A stretch of DNA of 28,627 nt, from positions 1 through 28,627 of the forward strand of contig DATFDL010000072.1 of NCBI GenBank assembly GCA_035252155.1. Reading direction: 5' to 3'. Below the pieces are notes generated by a model. That model had not been told where the DNA came from and did no database searches. It saw only the letters and a program-made list of their open reading frames with translations. Made by a program: the position numbers and the translations under genes. Source of the DNA: JAICLL01 sp035252155 (GTDB lineage: Bacteria > Planctomycetota > Planctomycetia > Pirellulales > JAICIG01). Below are positions 14,976 to 23,478 of this stretch, in pieces (within the stretch, counting starts at the first letter, position 1; each line of letters opens with the position of its first letter).

Positions 14976-17437
14976 TGCTCGCCTGTCGGCTGGGTGGCGG
15001 GGGCCTGGGAACCTTGAGTTCCCAGCTCAGGGGCATCACGTTCCTTCGACTCCATCAGCCGGGCAGTGGCCAGGTTTTCTTTAACCGGCATCGTTTGAGG
15101 GTGGTCGGGGCCAAGCTTGGCTTCCTGCATTCGCAGCACCTCTTCGAAAAGCGCCACGGACTTGGCTAGCTGGCCGCTGGCCATGTACGCCAGGGCGAGG
15201 TTGTTCATGCCGCCCAGCGTGCTGGGATGGTCGGGACCGAGCCGGGCTTTCTTTTTCTGAAGCACCTCTTCGTAAAGCCGCGCGGCCTCAGTCAGTTGGC
15301 TGTTGGCGTCGGCGACTCGGCCGCCCGCCATGGCGAGCTGGCTGCCGGCCATGTGCGCGGTGGCCAGGTCGTCCATGCTTTCGAGCGTGTCGGGGTGGTC
15401 GGGACCGAGCGCAGCTTTTCGCTTCTCGAGCGTCTCTTTGTAGAGCGGTACGGCCCGGGCGATTTGGCCGTTGAGCGCGTACGCGGCGGCCAGATGGCCC
15501 ATGGTGGAGAGTGTATCGGAATGACCGGTGCCGAGCGTAGCCTTACGTTTTTCAAGCGTCTCCTCAAAAAGAGGTACCGCCTTGGCGAATTCGTGGCTGC
15601 CGTGGAGCGCCCAGGCCAGGTTGTCCATGCTTTCGAGTGTGTCGGGGTGGTTGGGGCCGAGCGTAGTCTTCCGCTTCGCGAGCGTCTCTTCGAAGAGCGG
15701 CCTGGACTTGGCGAGTTGGCCGTTCAATTGATACGCCCTGGCCAAATGGTTCATGGTGACGAGCGTATCGGGGTGGTCGGGACCAAGCCGCGCCGTGCGG
15801 GTGCCGCGTGCCCTCTCGAAGACCTCGATCGCCAGGGCGGCTTCGCCCAGGCCCAAAAGCGAGTTGCCCAACGTGTTTTGCATCGCGGCTACTTCCAGCG
15901 GGTCGCCGAGGGCCGAACCCTCCAGCTCACGAACCGCCTGGGTCAGGTTCTGCCGCAGCACGTCCTGCAGCGGTCTACCTGACTCGGCGATCTTCTTCGG
16001 GTCGAGACCGGCGAACACCGAGCCGAGAATCAAGTTTCCTTTTTTGGCAAGCTCCAGGTTGCGCTCGGCCTCCCGCCGCTTCGCCTCCGCCAATCGCTCC
16101 TGTTCGAGCGCGTTGTTCTTGGCGGTGCGCTCCGCGTCGGTTGCCCGGTTGGCTGCCAGCAGCCCGAGCGTCGTGCCGATCACGCCGGCCAGCAGCGCTA
16201 GCAGCACCAGGCTTGCCGCGATCGCCTGCGGGCGGTGGCGCCGCACAAACTTTTGCAGCCGGTAGGCAGCCGTCGGCGGGCCGGCCGTCACCGCCTCTTG
16301 GTTCAAGAACCGCTCGACGTCTCGCGCAAAGCTGCTGGCCGTCTCGTACCGCCGCTCGCGCTCCTTGCTCAGGGCTTTCAGCACGATCCAATCCAGTTCG
16401 CCGCGCACCAGCCGTCCTAGTCTGGCCGGTTCCATCTTCCGGTTCGCCGCCACGCTCGGCTGCGATTCGCTCGAACTCAACCGGCTACTGGGCGTCGGCG
16501 CTTCCTGTTCGCGGATCAGCTTCAGCATCTCGTCAAGCTGGGTCTCCTTGATCATAGCGCGGGTAAGTGGCGTCGTACCGGTCAGCAACTCGTAAAGCAC
16601 GACCCCCAGAGCGTAGATGTCGGCCCGCGTATCGACGTCGAGGGCGTTAAAACTGGCCTGCTCCGGGGCCATATACTGGGGCGTCCCGATCACGCTGCCG
16701 AACGACGTGTACAAGGTGCGCTCCGAAAGCTTCAGCCCTGTGGCGGCCTTGGCCAGGCCGAAGTCGATCACCTTCGGCACGGGCTTGCCATCGTGCGACT
16801 CGACCAAAATATTCGTCGGCTTCAGGTCGCGGTGGATGATCCCTTTTTGATGGGCGTGTTGGACCGCCAGGCAGATTTGGATGAACAGGCAAAGCCGCTG
16901 CGGGATGCTCAACTTGTGGGTGTCGCAGTAGTCGGTCAGCGGCACGCCCTTGACCAGCTCCATGACGAAGAAGGGGCTGCCCGTCTCGGTCGTGCCGGCG
17001 TCGAGCAGTCGGGCGATATGCGGGTGGTCCATCAGGGCGATGGCCTGCCGCTCGGCGTCGAAGCGAGCCAGGATGGCGTGCGACTGGCCGCGCTCGACGC
17101 GGATCAGCTTGGCCGCCACCTTGCGCCGGATCGGTTCGGTTTGCTCTGCCATCCACACCGAGCCCATGCCGCCTTCGCCGAGGCGCTCGAGGAGCTTGTA
17201 TTTGCCGGAGATCACAGCGCCGGCGGCTTCCAGCAGTATGCCGTCGATGGGCGGCGCACGAGCGCCGTCGGCCGCCGGTGGGTCGAGCAGCGGATGCGAC
17301 GCGAAGTGTGCCTCGAGCAACCGGCCCATTCGCGAACGCAGGTCGGGCAGGCCGGCGCATTCGCGATTGAGCAGAGCTTCCCGCTGGTCGCGATCGGCGA
17401 CGGCCACGGCGGCGGCGAACAAGTCGAGCTCATTCAT
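14972..17437 (-). CDS. Membrane Ser/Thr protein kinase with C-terminal TPR repeats
   Basis: A protein of about 821 residues from ATG 17437 (a GTG at 17467 would add ten). A Hanks-type kinase domain occupies about 80-380: glycine loop GEGGMG at 87-92, lysine K110 in VAAKLI, catalytic HRDLKPTN at 202-209, DFG at 225-227 and the APEQ activation-segment end at 257-260. One transmembrane helix lies at about 405-428, so kinase and TPR domain are on opposite sides of the membrane. The C-terminal half holds six or seven kinesin-light-chain-like TPRs of about 42 residues (recurring LGPDHPDTLESM). Kinase-TPR/ECF pairs are typical of planctomycetes; here the kinase precedes the sigma gene. Confidence 0.94.
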   Translation of the reverse strand: MNELDLFAAAVAVADRDQREALLNRECAGLPDLRSRMGRLLEAHFASHPLLDPPAADGARAPPIDGILLEAAGAVISGKYKLLERLGEGGMGSVWMAEQTEPIRRKVAAKLIRVERGQSHAILARFDAERQAIALMDHPHIARLLDAGTTETGSPFFVMELVKGVPLTDYCDTHKLSIPQRLCLFIQICLAVQHAHQKGIIHRDLKPTNILVESHDGKPVPKVIDFGLAKAATGLKLSERTLYTSFGSVIGTPQYMAPEQASFNALDVDTRADIYALGVVLYELLTGTTPLTRAMIKETQLDEMLKLIREQEAPTPSSRLSSSESQPSVAANRKMEPARLGRLVRGELDWIVLKALSKERERRYETASSFARDVERFLNQEAVTAGPPTAAYRLQKFVRRHRPQAIAASLVLLALLAGVIGTTLGLLAANRATDAERTAKNNALEQERLAEAKRREAERNLELAKKGNLILGSVFAGLDPKKIAESGRPLQDVLRQNLTQAVRELEGSALGDPLEVAAMQNTLGNSLLGLGEAALAIEVFERARGTRTARLGPDHPDTLVTMNHLARAYQLNGQLAKSRPLFEETLAKRKTTLGPNHPDTLESMDNLAWALHGSHEFAKAVPLFEETLEKRKATLGTGHSDTLSTMGHLAAAYALNGQIARAVPLYKETLEKRKAALGPDHPDTLESMDDLATAHMAGSQLAMAGGRVADANSQLTEAARLYEEVLQKKKARLGPDHPSTLGGMNNLALAYMASGQLAKSVALFEEVLRMQEAKLGPDHPQTMPVKENLATARLMESKERDAPELGTQGSQAPATQPTGEQ

Positions 17438-17536
17438 CGGTTTGATTTTAGCAAGCCGGGCCGGCACGGGCGACAGAATCCTGGCCTCACGCCTCCCCGA
17501 ACTTGATGGCCGGTTCGCCCGCGCTGAGCGCGGTCG

Positions 17537-17974
17537 TCACGGTTGCCCCTGCGTGCTATTGGTCGCGAGCCAAGCGCCGGAGGGTGCATCGGCCAGGCGG
17601 CGACAGCAAGCCTTATAAATCGGCAGGTAAGGAGCGCGCTCGTGAGGTTTCGGGCAGCGCTTCTCCAGCGCATCAACGACCAGCCCGCATTCGTCGTCCG
17701 TCAGGCCATTCACGCCGGTTTTGTCGTAGCGAACGTTGAGCGTCAAGCACCGGCACCATTGCTTGACGTCTTCCAATTCCGATTCGCTCAGTTCTTCGGG
17801 ATCGCGCCGGAATAACTGCTGCGCTTGGAACCAGACCCGCCAGTCTTTCTCTTGCCACGAAATGTCGTGCCTGGATGACGGATAATGCCATGCCAGAGCG
17901 AAACCCGGCAGCGCTATCGCGATCAAGACAATTCGTTGCCAGAAACGAAGCTGGCCACAGTGAGGCCCATTCAT
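17537..17974 (-). CDS. Hypothetical one-pass or secreted protein
   Basis: A 145-residue protein from ATG 17974. This start is supported by a strong Shine-Dalgarno sequence, GGAGGG, at 17983-17988 with 8-nt spacing; a longer frame begins at 18004. A hydrophobic segment near residues 14-30 (IVLIAIALPGFALAW) is a membrane anchor or signal peptide. The rest is soluble, with several cysteines (WCRCLTLN, DDECGL, KRCPKP, ACCRRL) that could form disulfides if exported. No domain is recognised. It lies about 100 nt upstream of the kinase start on the same strand and may be in its transcript. Confidence 0.6.
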   Translation of the reverse strand: MNGPHCGQLRFWQRIVLIAIALPGFALAWHYPSSRHDISWQEKDWRVWFQAQQLFRRDPEELSESELEDVKQWCRCLTLNVRYDKTGVNGLTDDECGLVVDALEKRCPKPHERAPYLPIYKACCRRLADAPSGAWLATNSTQGQP

Positions 17975-18063
17975 CGGATTTACCCTCCGATGGATTAGGC
18001 GCATTCCAGCGACGAAAGGCGCAGTCTCGACGAGGGAATTTCTCGGCGGTGACGCCGGCCACC

Positions 18064-18861
18064 CTACGATTGCCCCGGCACCTGGAGACCTTGCGCGTCT
18101 TCGCCCAAGCGGCCCAGCAGCCGCAAGAATCCGTCAAGAATGGTCAACGGATGGGGTGGCCCGCCGGGAATGTAGAGATCGACGGGCAGCAGCCCGTCGC
18201 AGCCGTCGTGAACCTCCGAGTGCCCGCGAAAAATGCCGCCGCTGATGGCCTCGGCGCCCACGGCGATCACGATCTTGGGCTCGGGAATGGCGGCATACGT
18301 CTCTAACAGGGCCGAGCGCATGTTTTCGCTCACGGGACCGGTCACCACCAGGCCGTCGGCATGACGCGGCGAGGCGACAAACTGAATGCCAAACCGGGCC
18401 AGATCGAACACGACGGTGCCAAGCACGTTCAAATCGGCTTCGCTTGCTCCCGAACCGCCCGCGCACACCTGGCGCAGCTTGAGCGAACGCCCCAGCACGC
18501 GGCGCATCTTCTCGTCGAGCGCATCGGCGAGCTTCAGCGTCTGGCCGTCGTAAATCAGGTCTTCACGAGTGCGCGTCGCGAGTCGATGCTCTTGGCTATA
18601 CTGGATTGCGCCTGCGGGGCAAGCCTCGACACAATCGGTGCAGAACAAGCAGCGTCCCAAGTCGAGTCGAAAGTTTTGGCCGTCGATGGCGATGGCGTCG
18701 GTCGGGCACGCCTCGGCACACGAGCGGCAGCCGTCGGGACATTTGGACGTGTCAACGATCGGCAGGCCGCGGAAGCGGTCGGGAAGCGCCGGCGCTGGTC
18801 CATTGGGATAGGCGATCGTGCGATGGCCCTGCCTCAGACGAGCCCGTAGGATTTGGAACAT
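18064..18861 (-). CDS. Ferredoxin/NuoB-like fusion subunit (HyfH-HyfI type) lacking the proximal-cluster cysteines
   Basis: A 265-residue fusion from ATG 18861 (start chosen because the family begins MFxxLxxRLRQGxRT; a longer frame starts at 18900). Residues 36-88 form a 2x[4Fe-4S] ferredoxin with ligands C41, C45, C48, C52 and C71, C74, C77, C81; the first cluster has an extra residue (CPDGC). Residues 125-255 are NuoB/HycG-like, with RFGIQFVASPRHADGLVVTGP and PVDLYIPG. The four cysteines that hold the proximal (N2-like) cluster in relatives are replaced: S137 and S140 (family CNGCE), E204 (family GDCA) and G234 (family PGCPP). C133 and C221 are nearby but off register. It is the last gene of the operon. 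The proximal cluster is probably absent. Confidence 0.88.
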   Translation of the reverse strand: MFQILRARLRQGHRTIAYPNGPAPALPDRFRGLPIVDTSKCPDGCRSCAEACPTDAIAIDGQNFRLDLGRCLFCTDCVEACPAGAIQYSQEHRLATRTREDLIYDGQTLKLADALDEKMRRVLGRSLKLRQVCAGGSGASEADLNVLGTVVFDLARFGIQFVASPRHADGLVVTGPVSENMRSALLETYAAIPEPKIVIAVGAEAISGGIFRGHSEVHDGCDGLLPVDLYIPGGPPHPLTILDGFLRLLGRLGEDAQGLQVPGQS

Positions 18862-18923
18862 ATAGGTTCTTCTTTGCCGCTGACCGCGATTCTCCGCCAC
18901 GGAGTTTCGGAGCTACTTTGCGC

Positions 18924-20453
18924 CTATAAATCGTGCCCGCAATACGAAAGATTGAAGCTCTTGTTACATAGCGGAAAATCGGAAATCTGTTGGTCACGCA
19001 GTGCCAAGGCCAGGGCGTACCAGTTGTGGAACGATGGATCGGTGATTTTGTACCGCGCGAGGCGACCCTGAGAGTCGGTCAGAGCCACGTGGCAGATCTC
19101 GCCCCGCCATCCTTCGACCAGGCTCACCACCAGATGATCGGGCTTGAGTGCCGCCACGTCGCTGCGAACGGGACCGTCTGGCAGCTCTCGCAGTTGGCTG
19201 CGAATGAACGCCACCGACCGCTGAATCTCGAGCCAGCGCACGAAGGCACGGGCGAAAACGTCGCCCGATTGCCAGGTGGAAACAGGCACCTGGGCAAACC
19301 GGTAGATGCCGGCGGGAAAGTCGTGTCGAACATCGTGTTCGGCCCCACAAGCTCGGGCCGCGGGACCCACCATACCCAGCGCCAGGCAGTCGGCGCGGGC
19401 AACGCCCCCGGTGCCATCGAACCTGGCCTGCACCGACGCCGAGTCCCAGAGCAGGCCGGCGGCATTGGCCACGTCTTGGTACGCCGCGTCGAGACGTTTC
19501 AGACAATGCTGCTTCCGCTCCTCGTCCAGGTCGAAGCCAACGCCGCCTGGCCGGATCATTCCCCGCCCGAAACGGCTACCACAGATGAGCGCCGTGAGGT
19601 TCAGAAAGTCGCCGCGGATGCGCCCACAATAGGACGCCGTCGGTAAGAACCCGACGTCGCCCGCCAATGCGCCCAAGTCGCCGGTGTGGTTCGCCAGCCG
19701 CTCCAACTCCAGGGCGATGCCGCGCAAGGCCTCGGCCCGAATGGGCGCCTGGCAAGACGCTAGCCCTTCGATGGCCTGGCAATAGGCCGTGGCATGGCCG
19801 ATGGTGGTGTCGCCGACCGTCGATTCGATCATGTGAATGGTGCGTTTGGTGGGAGAACCCATCAGCGCTCGTTCGACGCCGCGATGCTGATAGCCCAGTG
19901 AGACTTCCAGGTGAAAGACCTGCTCGCCGTGACATTGAAAGCGGAAATGTCCTGGCTCAATGATGCCCGCGTGGACGGGGCCGACGGCCACCTCGTGAAT
20001 TTCCTCGCCCTCGACCCGGTAAAAGTCCGTGATCCCAATGACCGGCGCCTCGCCTGGCTTCCTGCCCCACACATCGTGGCCAGCACGATAAGAAGCATGA
20101 AAGCGGACCGGCTTGAGCCAGGGGTGGCCTTCTGGGCAGACGCCGTACTGCTCGGCAATTTCCCGCTCGAAAAGATGGACCTGCGGGCAGTCGGGCGTCA
20201 ACGAAGCGAAGCGGTTGGAATCCAGCGTTGTGCTGCCCACACGCAACAAACCCCGCGCGCTGTCGGCCAGCACGGCATACAGATCGACTCCCTCGGACGA
20301 GCTTGCAGCGTCGCCAAAGAAGGCCGCGACTCGCTGTCGGCCGGCCACGGCGCTCAGGATGTACGGGCGGAACTCCTCGAACGACAGCTTGGGGACCTGC
20401 GCGCGAGCGATCGCCTGAGCGTTGTGCAGATTTGCGAAGCCGCGCTCGTTCAT
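18924..20453 (-). CDS. NuoC-NuoD fusion, hydrogenase-4-like large subunit without NiFe ligands (HyfG/Ehr type)
   Basis: A 509-residue peripheral-arm subunit. The N-terminal 120 residues are NuoC-like (FEREIAEQYGVCPEGHPWLKP at about 95-115); the remainder is NuoD/HycE-like (GPVHAGIIEPGHFRF at 158-172, SLGYQHRGVE at 185-194). The two CxxC motifs that bind NiFe in true hydrogenases are replaced: residues 213-220 read VGDTTIGH, with V213 and T216 where cysteines belong, and the C-terminal motif is DPSFHNW (472-478), with S474 and N477. The end, DFPLCNKSFNLSYCGHDL, is like hydrogenase-4-like G subunits. It therefore belongs to the energy-converting hydrogenase-related (Ehr) type, not to functional hydrogenases. 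Start overlaps the hyfF-like stop by 4 nt. Confidence 0.9.
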   Translation of the reverse strand: MNERGFANLHNAQAIARAQVPKLSFEEFRPYILSAVAGRQRVAAFFGDAASSSEGVDLYAVLADSARGLLRVGSTTLDSNRFASLTPDCPQVHLFEREIAEQYGVCPEGHPWLKPVRFHASYRAGHDVWGRKPGEAPVIGITDFYRVEGEEIHEVAVGPVHAGIIEPGHFRFQCHGEQVFHLEVSLGYQHRGVERALMGSPTKRTIHMIESTVGDTTIGHATAYCQAIEGLASCQAPIRAEALRGIALELERLANHTGDLGALAGDVGFLPTASYCGRIRGDFLNLTALICGSRFGRGMIRPGGVGFDLDEERKQHCLKRLDAAYQDVANAAGLLWDSASVQARFDGTGGVARADCLALGMVGPAARACGAEHDVRHDFPAGIYRFAQVPVSTWQSGDVFARAFVRWLEIQRSVAFIRSQLRELPDGPVRSDVAALKPDHLVVSLVEGWRGEICHVALTDSQGRLARYKITDPSFHNWYALALALRDQQISDFPLCNKSFNLSYCGHDL

Positions 20454-21895
20454 CGCCGCACCTCCAACAACGCGGCGGCCTCGCGCAACAGCGACTCTAA
20501 AGGGGACGGAATGTAAATACCCAACACAAGCACGAGGGCCATGAAAAGGAGAATGGGTAGCCCGGTGCCGATGCTATCGTGGAAGGCATTCGGCTTCTGC
20601 CGCTCGGGTACGTTTCCCTGGACCACGCCCAAAACCGTGGCGCCCATGCCGATGAAGACAATCGCCAGCAGCAACAAAAACAGTCCGCCGGCCAGAAACT
20701 GGCCACTGCCCACTGCGGCATTCACGATGGTGAACTCGCTTACGAACGGCGCAAAGGGGGGCGAGCCGGTGATGGCCAGGAACCCCGCCAGAAACAACGC
20801 CGCGGAGAGCGGCACGCGCTGGATGGCCCCGCGAACATCGTCGGTTCGCTTGCTGCCGTAGGCCCGATGGATGTTGCCGGCGGAAAGAAACAGCACCCCC
20901 TTGGTAAGGCCGTTGTTGATAAGGTGCAACAGCGCCCCGTACACCGCCAGCCCGCCGATGCCCACGCCTAGAACCAGAATGCCCATATGTTCGACGCTGG
21001 AATAGGCCAACATGCGTTTGAAGTCGCGCTGGCGGGCCATGAACACCGCGGCGATGGCCATGGAGAAGAGGCCGATGAAGATCATGAGCTGGCGCGCGAA
21101 CTCGGCTTCGGCGCCGGCGCGGCAGATTTGGTAACTGCGCAGGACTGCCAGGAAAGCACAACTCGTCAGGCCGCCGGCCAGCAGCGTGCCAACTATGCCC
21201 GGCGCCTCGCCGTAAGCGTCGGGCTTCCAGGTGTGCATGGGGGCCAGACCCATCTTGGTTCCGTAACCGACAAAGAGCAGCACGAACGCGGCGTGCAGCC
21301 AGGGCGGAGAAAGCTGAGGAGCGTGGTCGATCAGTTCGTCAAACAGCAGCGTCGGTTCCAGCCCGGCCTTGATGGCCGAATAGGCCAGGAAAAAAGAGCC
21401 TAACAGGGCCAGGGCAATGCCGACTGAGCCAATCAGCAAGTATTTCCACGTCGCCTCGAGCGAGCGAGCGTTCTGGTTGAAATACAACAAGGGCGCGCTG
21501 GCCAGCGTGGTCGCTTCCATCGCCACCCACATCAGCCCCAGGTGGTGCGAGAGCGTGACCAGTGTCATCATCGCCATCGCCGCGAACAGGTTGGCGCAGA
21601 ATACGCGGTTGGGACGGTCGGCGCGAAACGCTAAATACGCCGGTGCGTAGAGGCTGCAGAGAGCAAACAGCACCGTGAGGAAACCGAGAACCACCTTGCC
21701 TAGCGCGTCGAGCAGCAGCCAGCCGCCTAATCCAGACAGCGCACTCCCGTCGCCGGACTGGACGATCGCCGCCATCACCAGCCCCAACTGCCCCAGCGCT
21801 CCGAAAGGCAGGAGCCACGGTCGCCAGCGATTCGATGGTACGGCGAAGGCCACCGCCGCCATCAACAGAGGGAACAGAATGAGCAGGTAGATCAT
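20450..21895 (-). CDS. Antiporter-like membrane subunit (HyfF/NuoN type)
   Basis: A 481-residue polytopic protein with about 13 or 14 transmembrane helices, homologous to NuoN/NuoM and Mrp antiporter subunits. Proton-path residues are kept: E127 in helix 5 (WVAMEATTLASAPLLYFNQ), K214 in GYGTKMGLAPMHTW, and a lysine in NNGLTKGVLFLSAGNI near 337. It should be one of two ion-translocating modules in the membrane arm, the other being the hyfB-like protein. The stop overlaps the hyfG-like start by 4 nt and the gene starts 3 nt after the hyfE-like stop, as expected for a tightly translated operon. Confidence 0.92.
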   Translation of the reverse strand: MIYLLILFPLLMAAVAFAVPSNRWRPWLLPFGALGQLGLVMAAIVQSGDGSALSGLGGWLLLDALGKVVLGFLTVLFALCSLYAPAYLAFRADRPNRVFCANLFAAMAMMTLVTLSHHLGLMWVAMEATTLASAPLLYFNQNARSLEATWKYLLIGSVGIALALLGSFFLAYSAIKAGLEPTLLFDELIDHAPQLSPPWLHAAFVLLFVGYGTKMGLAPMHTWKPDAYGEAPGIVGTLLAGGLTSCAFLAVLRSYQICRAGAEAEFARQLMIFIGLFSMAIAAVFMARQRDFKRMLAYSSVEHMGILVLGVGIGGLAVYGALLHLINNGLTKGVLFLSAGNIHRAYGSKRTDDVRGAIQRVPLSAALFLAGFLAITGSPPFAPFVSEFTIVNAAVGSGQFLAGGLFLLLLAIVFIGMGATVLGVVQGNVPERQKPNAFHDSIGTGLPILLFMALVLVLGIYIPSPLESLLREAAALLEVRR

Positions 21896-21898
21896 CGG

Positions 21899-22540
21899 TT
21901 ATTCCTTCAACTCCGTCAGGCGCTCGGTGCTGATCGAGGCGAATTCTCGGCTGATGTGATGAATGATGATCCCCATCACGAAGACGCCGGTGAAGAGATC
22001 GAGCAGCACGCCGATTTCGACCAGGAACGGGACAGCTTCGAGCAGCAGCAGACCGAACAGAAAGATGCCATTCTCCAACAGCAGATAGCCGACGACCTGC
22101 ATGATGGCCTTGCGGCGCGTGGTCAGCAGCAGAAAGCCCGTCCATACCGTCGAGAGCGATGCCGGGACGAGCAGCAGGTTGCTGTGTTGCTCGGCCAACG
22201 GAAGCGTGTAAGAGAAGACCATCGCCAGGCCCGTGCCAAAGGCCCCCAGCAACAGCGAGTTGATAAAACTCACCACCGGGTTGATCTCGTGCTGGATCTG
22301 CGCCTCGCGCATGGCGTGAACGAGAAAGCCGGGGATGACAAGGCCCTTGAGCGCGATCGTGACGACAACCAGCAAGATGCCCCGCAGCCCGATTTCGGGG
22401 TGGACCAACAGGGGGAACATGCCCAGCACGACTCCCTGCAGGGCGACGGCATTGATGACACCGCGAATCCGGCTCACACCCAAGGCGACGAAGTTGAGCG
22501 CCAGGACCAAGATCAGCAAGGGGTCGAGAAGCTGGGCCAT
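21899..22540 (-). CDS. HyfE-like membrane subunit
   Basis: A 213-residue hydrophobic protein with about six transmembrane helices matching hydrogenase-4 component E, which combines NuoK-like and extra helices. Recognisable segments are IRGVINAVALQGVVLGMFPLL near the N-terminus, ALKGLVIPGFLVHAMREAQI with conserved K and R/E, and a C-terminal GYLLLENGIFLFGLLL with a membrane-embedded glutamate typical of NuoK. It links the antiporter-like subunits to the NuoH-like subunit. Its start is 4 nt after the hyfC-like stop. Confidence 0.9.
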   Translation of the reverse strand: MAQLLDPLLILVLALNFVALGVSRIRGVINAVALQGVVLGMFPLLVHPEIGLRGILLVVVTIALKGLVIPGFLVHAMREAQIQHEINPVVSFINSLLLGAFGTGLAMVFSYTLPLAEQHSNLLLVPASLSTVWTGFLLLTTRRKAIMQVVGYLLLENGIFLFGLLLLEAVPFLVEIGVLLDLFTGVFVMGIIIHHISREFASISTERLTELKE

Positions 22541-22544
22541 CGTT

Positions 22545-23468
22545 TCACCTCGTCAGCAGGATCACGCCAAACGCCGACAGCAGGCAGGCGGCGACGAGCA
22601 GAACGGGAATCTGCGTCAGACGCAGCCGGGCCATCGTCGATTCGACGACTCCGATCGCGACGGCCACGAGCAGCAGGGCGCCGACCAAGAGCGGCCAGTC
22701 GAGCGACGTGTAACCTGTCGTCAGCGGGAAGGCCAGGCGAACGATCAAGGCCGCGAATACGAACAGCTTGAGCGCCGCCCCATAGAGGATCATGCCCAGC
22801 GCGGGGCCGCTATGATCGAGCACCATGACTTCGTGGATCATGGTCAGCTCCAGGTGCGTGTTCGGGTCGTCGAACGGAATTCGACAGTTCTCCGCCAACA
22901 GCACGATGAACCAGCTCAGCAACACCAGCGCGAGCGACGCTCCCGCCGTGGGCCAATGCGACGCCAGCGAGCTGCCTAGCATACTCGCCAATTCGAGCGA
23001 GCCAGAGAGTTTTGCCAGAACCACCAGTCCGAGAAAGAAGGCCGGTTCGGCCAAACAGGAGAAGGTGACTTCGCGCGCCGCCCCCATGTCCTCGAATGCG
23101 GAGCCCGTGTCTAAGGCCGCCGCTGCCGTGAAAAAGCGCCCCAGACCCAACAGGTATGCCAGCAAAATCAGATCGCCGGTGAACGACGGAATGGGAGCGC
23201 TATGGTCGACCAGCGGAACCAATAGAGCCGCCATCGCCGCCGTCACGAGTCCCACCACCGGCCCGGCCCGGAACACCCACGTGGTCGTCGTGCTGTAGAC
23301 CGAGCCTTTCAGGAAGAGCTTGATGAGATCGTGATACGGCTGCCAGACGGGCGGCCCGACCCGGCCGGCGAACAGGGCTTTGGTTTTCGCGATGACACCC
23401 AGCAGCAGCGGCGGCAGCGCCAGGGCCACGAGTACATGCACCGTATTGTTAAGGGGCGCCACCATCAC
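22545..23468 (-). CDS. NuoH-like membrane subunit (HyfC/HycD type)
   Basis: A 307-residue membrane protein that anchors the peripheral arm and in complex I lines the quinone channel. Conserved features: GRVGPPVWQPYHDLIKLFLK at 35-54, SAFEDMGAAREVTF at 123-136 (E126), E141, the AENCRIPFDDP loop at 192-202, and THLELTMIHE at 204-213. These charged loops normally face the NuoB/NuoD subunits, so the interface remains even though the redox centre does not. Start is 10 nt after the hyfB-like stop. Confidence 0.92.
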   Translation of the reverse strand: MMVAPLNNTVHVLVALALPPLLLGVIAKTKALFAGRVGPPVWQPYHDLIKLFLKGSVYSTTTTWVFRAGPVVGLVTAAMAALLVPLVDHSAPIPSFTGDLILLAYLLGLGRFFTAAAALDTGSAFEDMGAAREVTFSCLAEPAFFLGLVVLAKLSGSLELASMLGSSLASHWPTAGASLALVLLSWFIVLLAENCRIPFDDPNTHLELTMIHEVMVLDHSGPALGMILYGAALKLFVFAALIVRLAFPLTTGYTSLDWPLLVGALLLVAVAIGVVESTMARLRLTQIPVLLVAACLLSAFGVILLTR

Positions 23469-23478
23469 TTCGGTGTCT

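Noticed and set aside
15100..15800. Tandem DNA repeats suggestive of a CRISPR-like or satellite array
   Set aside because: The periodicity is about 126 bp and in frame, and it encodes the TPR repeats of the kinase.
16793..17618. Plus-strand frames of 237 and 222 codons opposite the kinase
   Set aside because: Antisense shadows of a strongly supported kinase gene; composition is unlike a real protein.
9562..18027. Shared 15-mer ACGAAAGGCGCAGTC (near 9562 and near 18013) as a dispersed repeat
   Set aside because: The match does not extend beyond about 15 bp; a match of this size can occur by chance in 28 kb.
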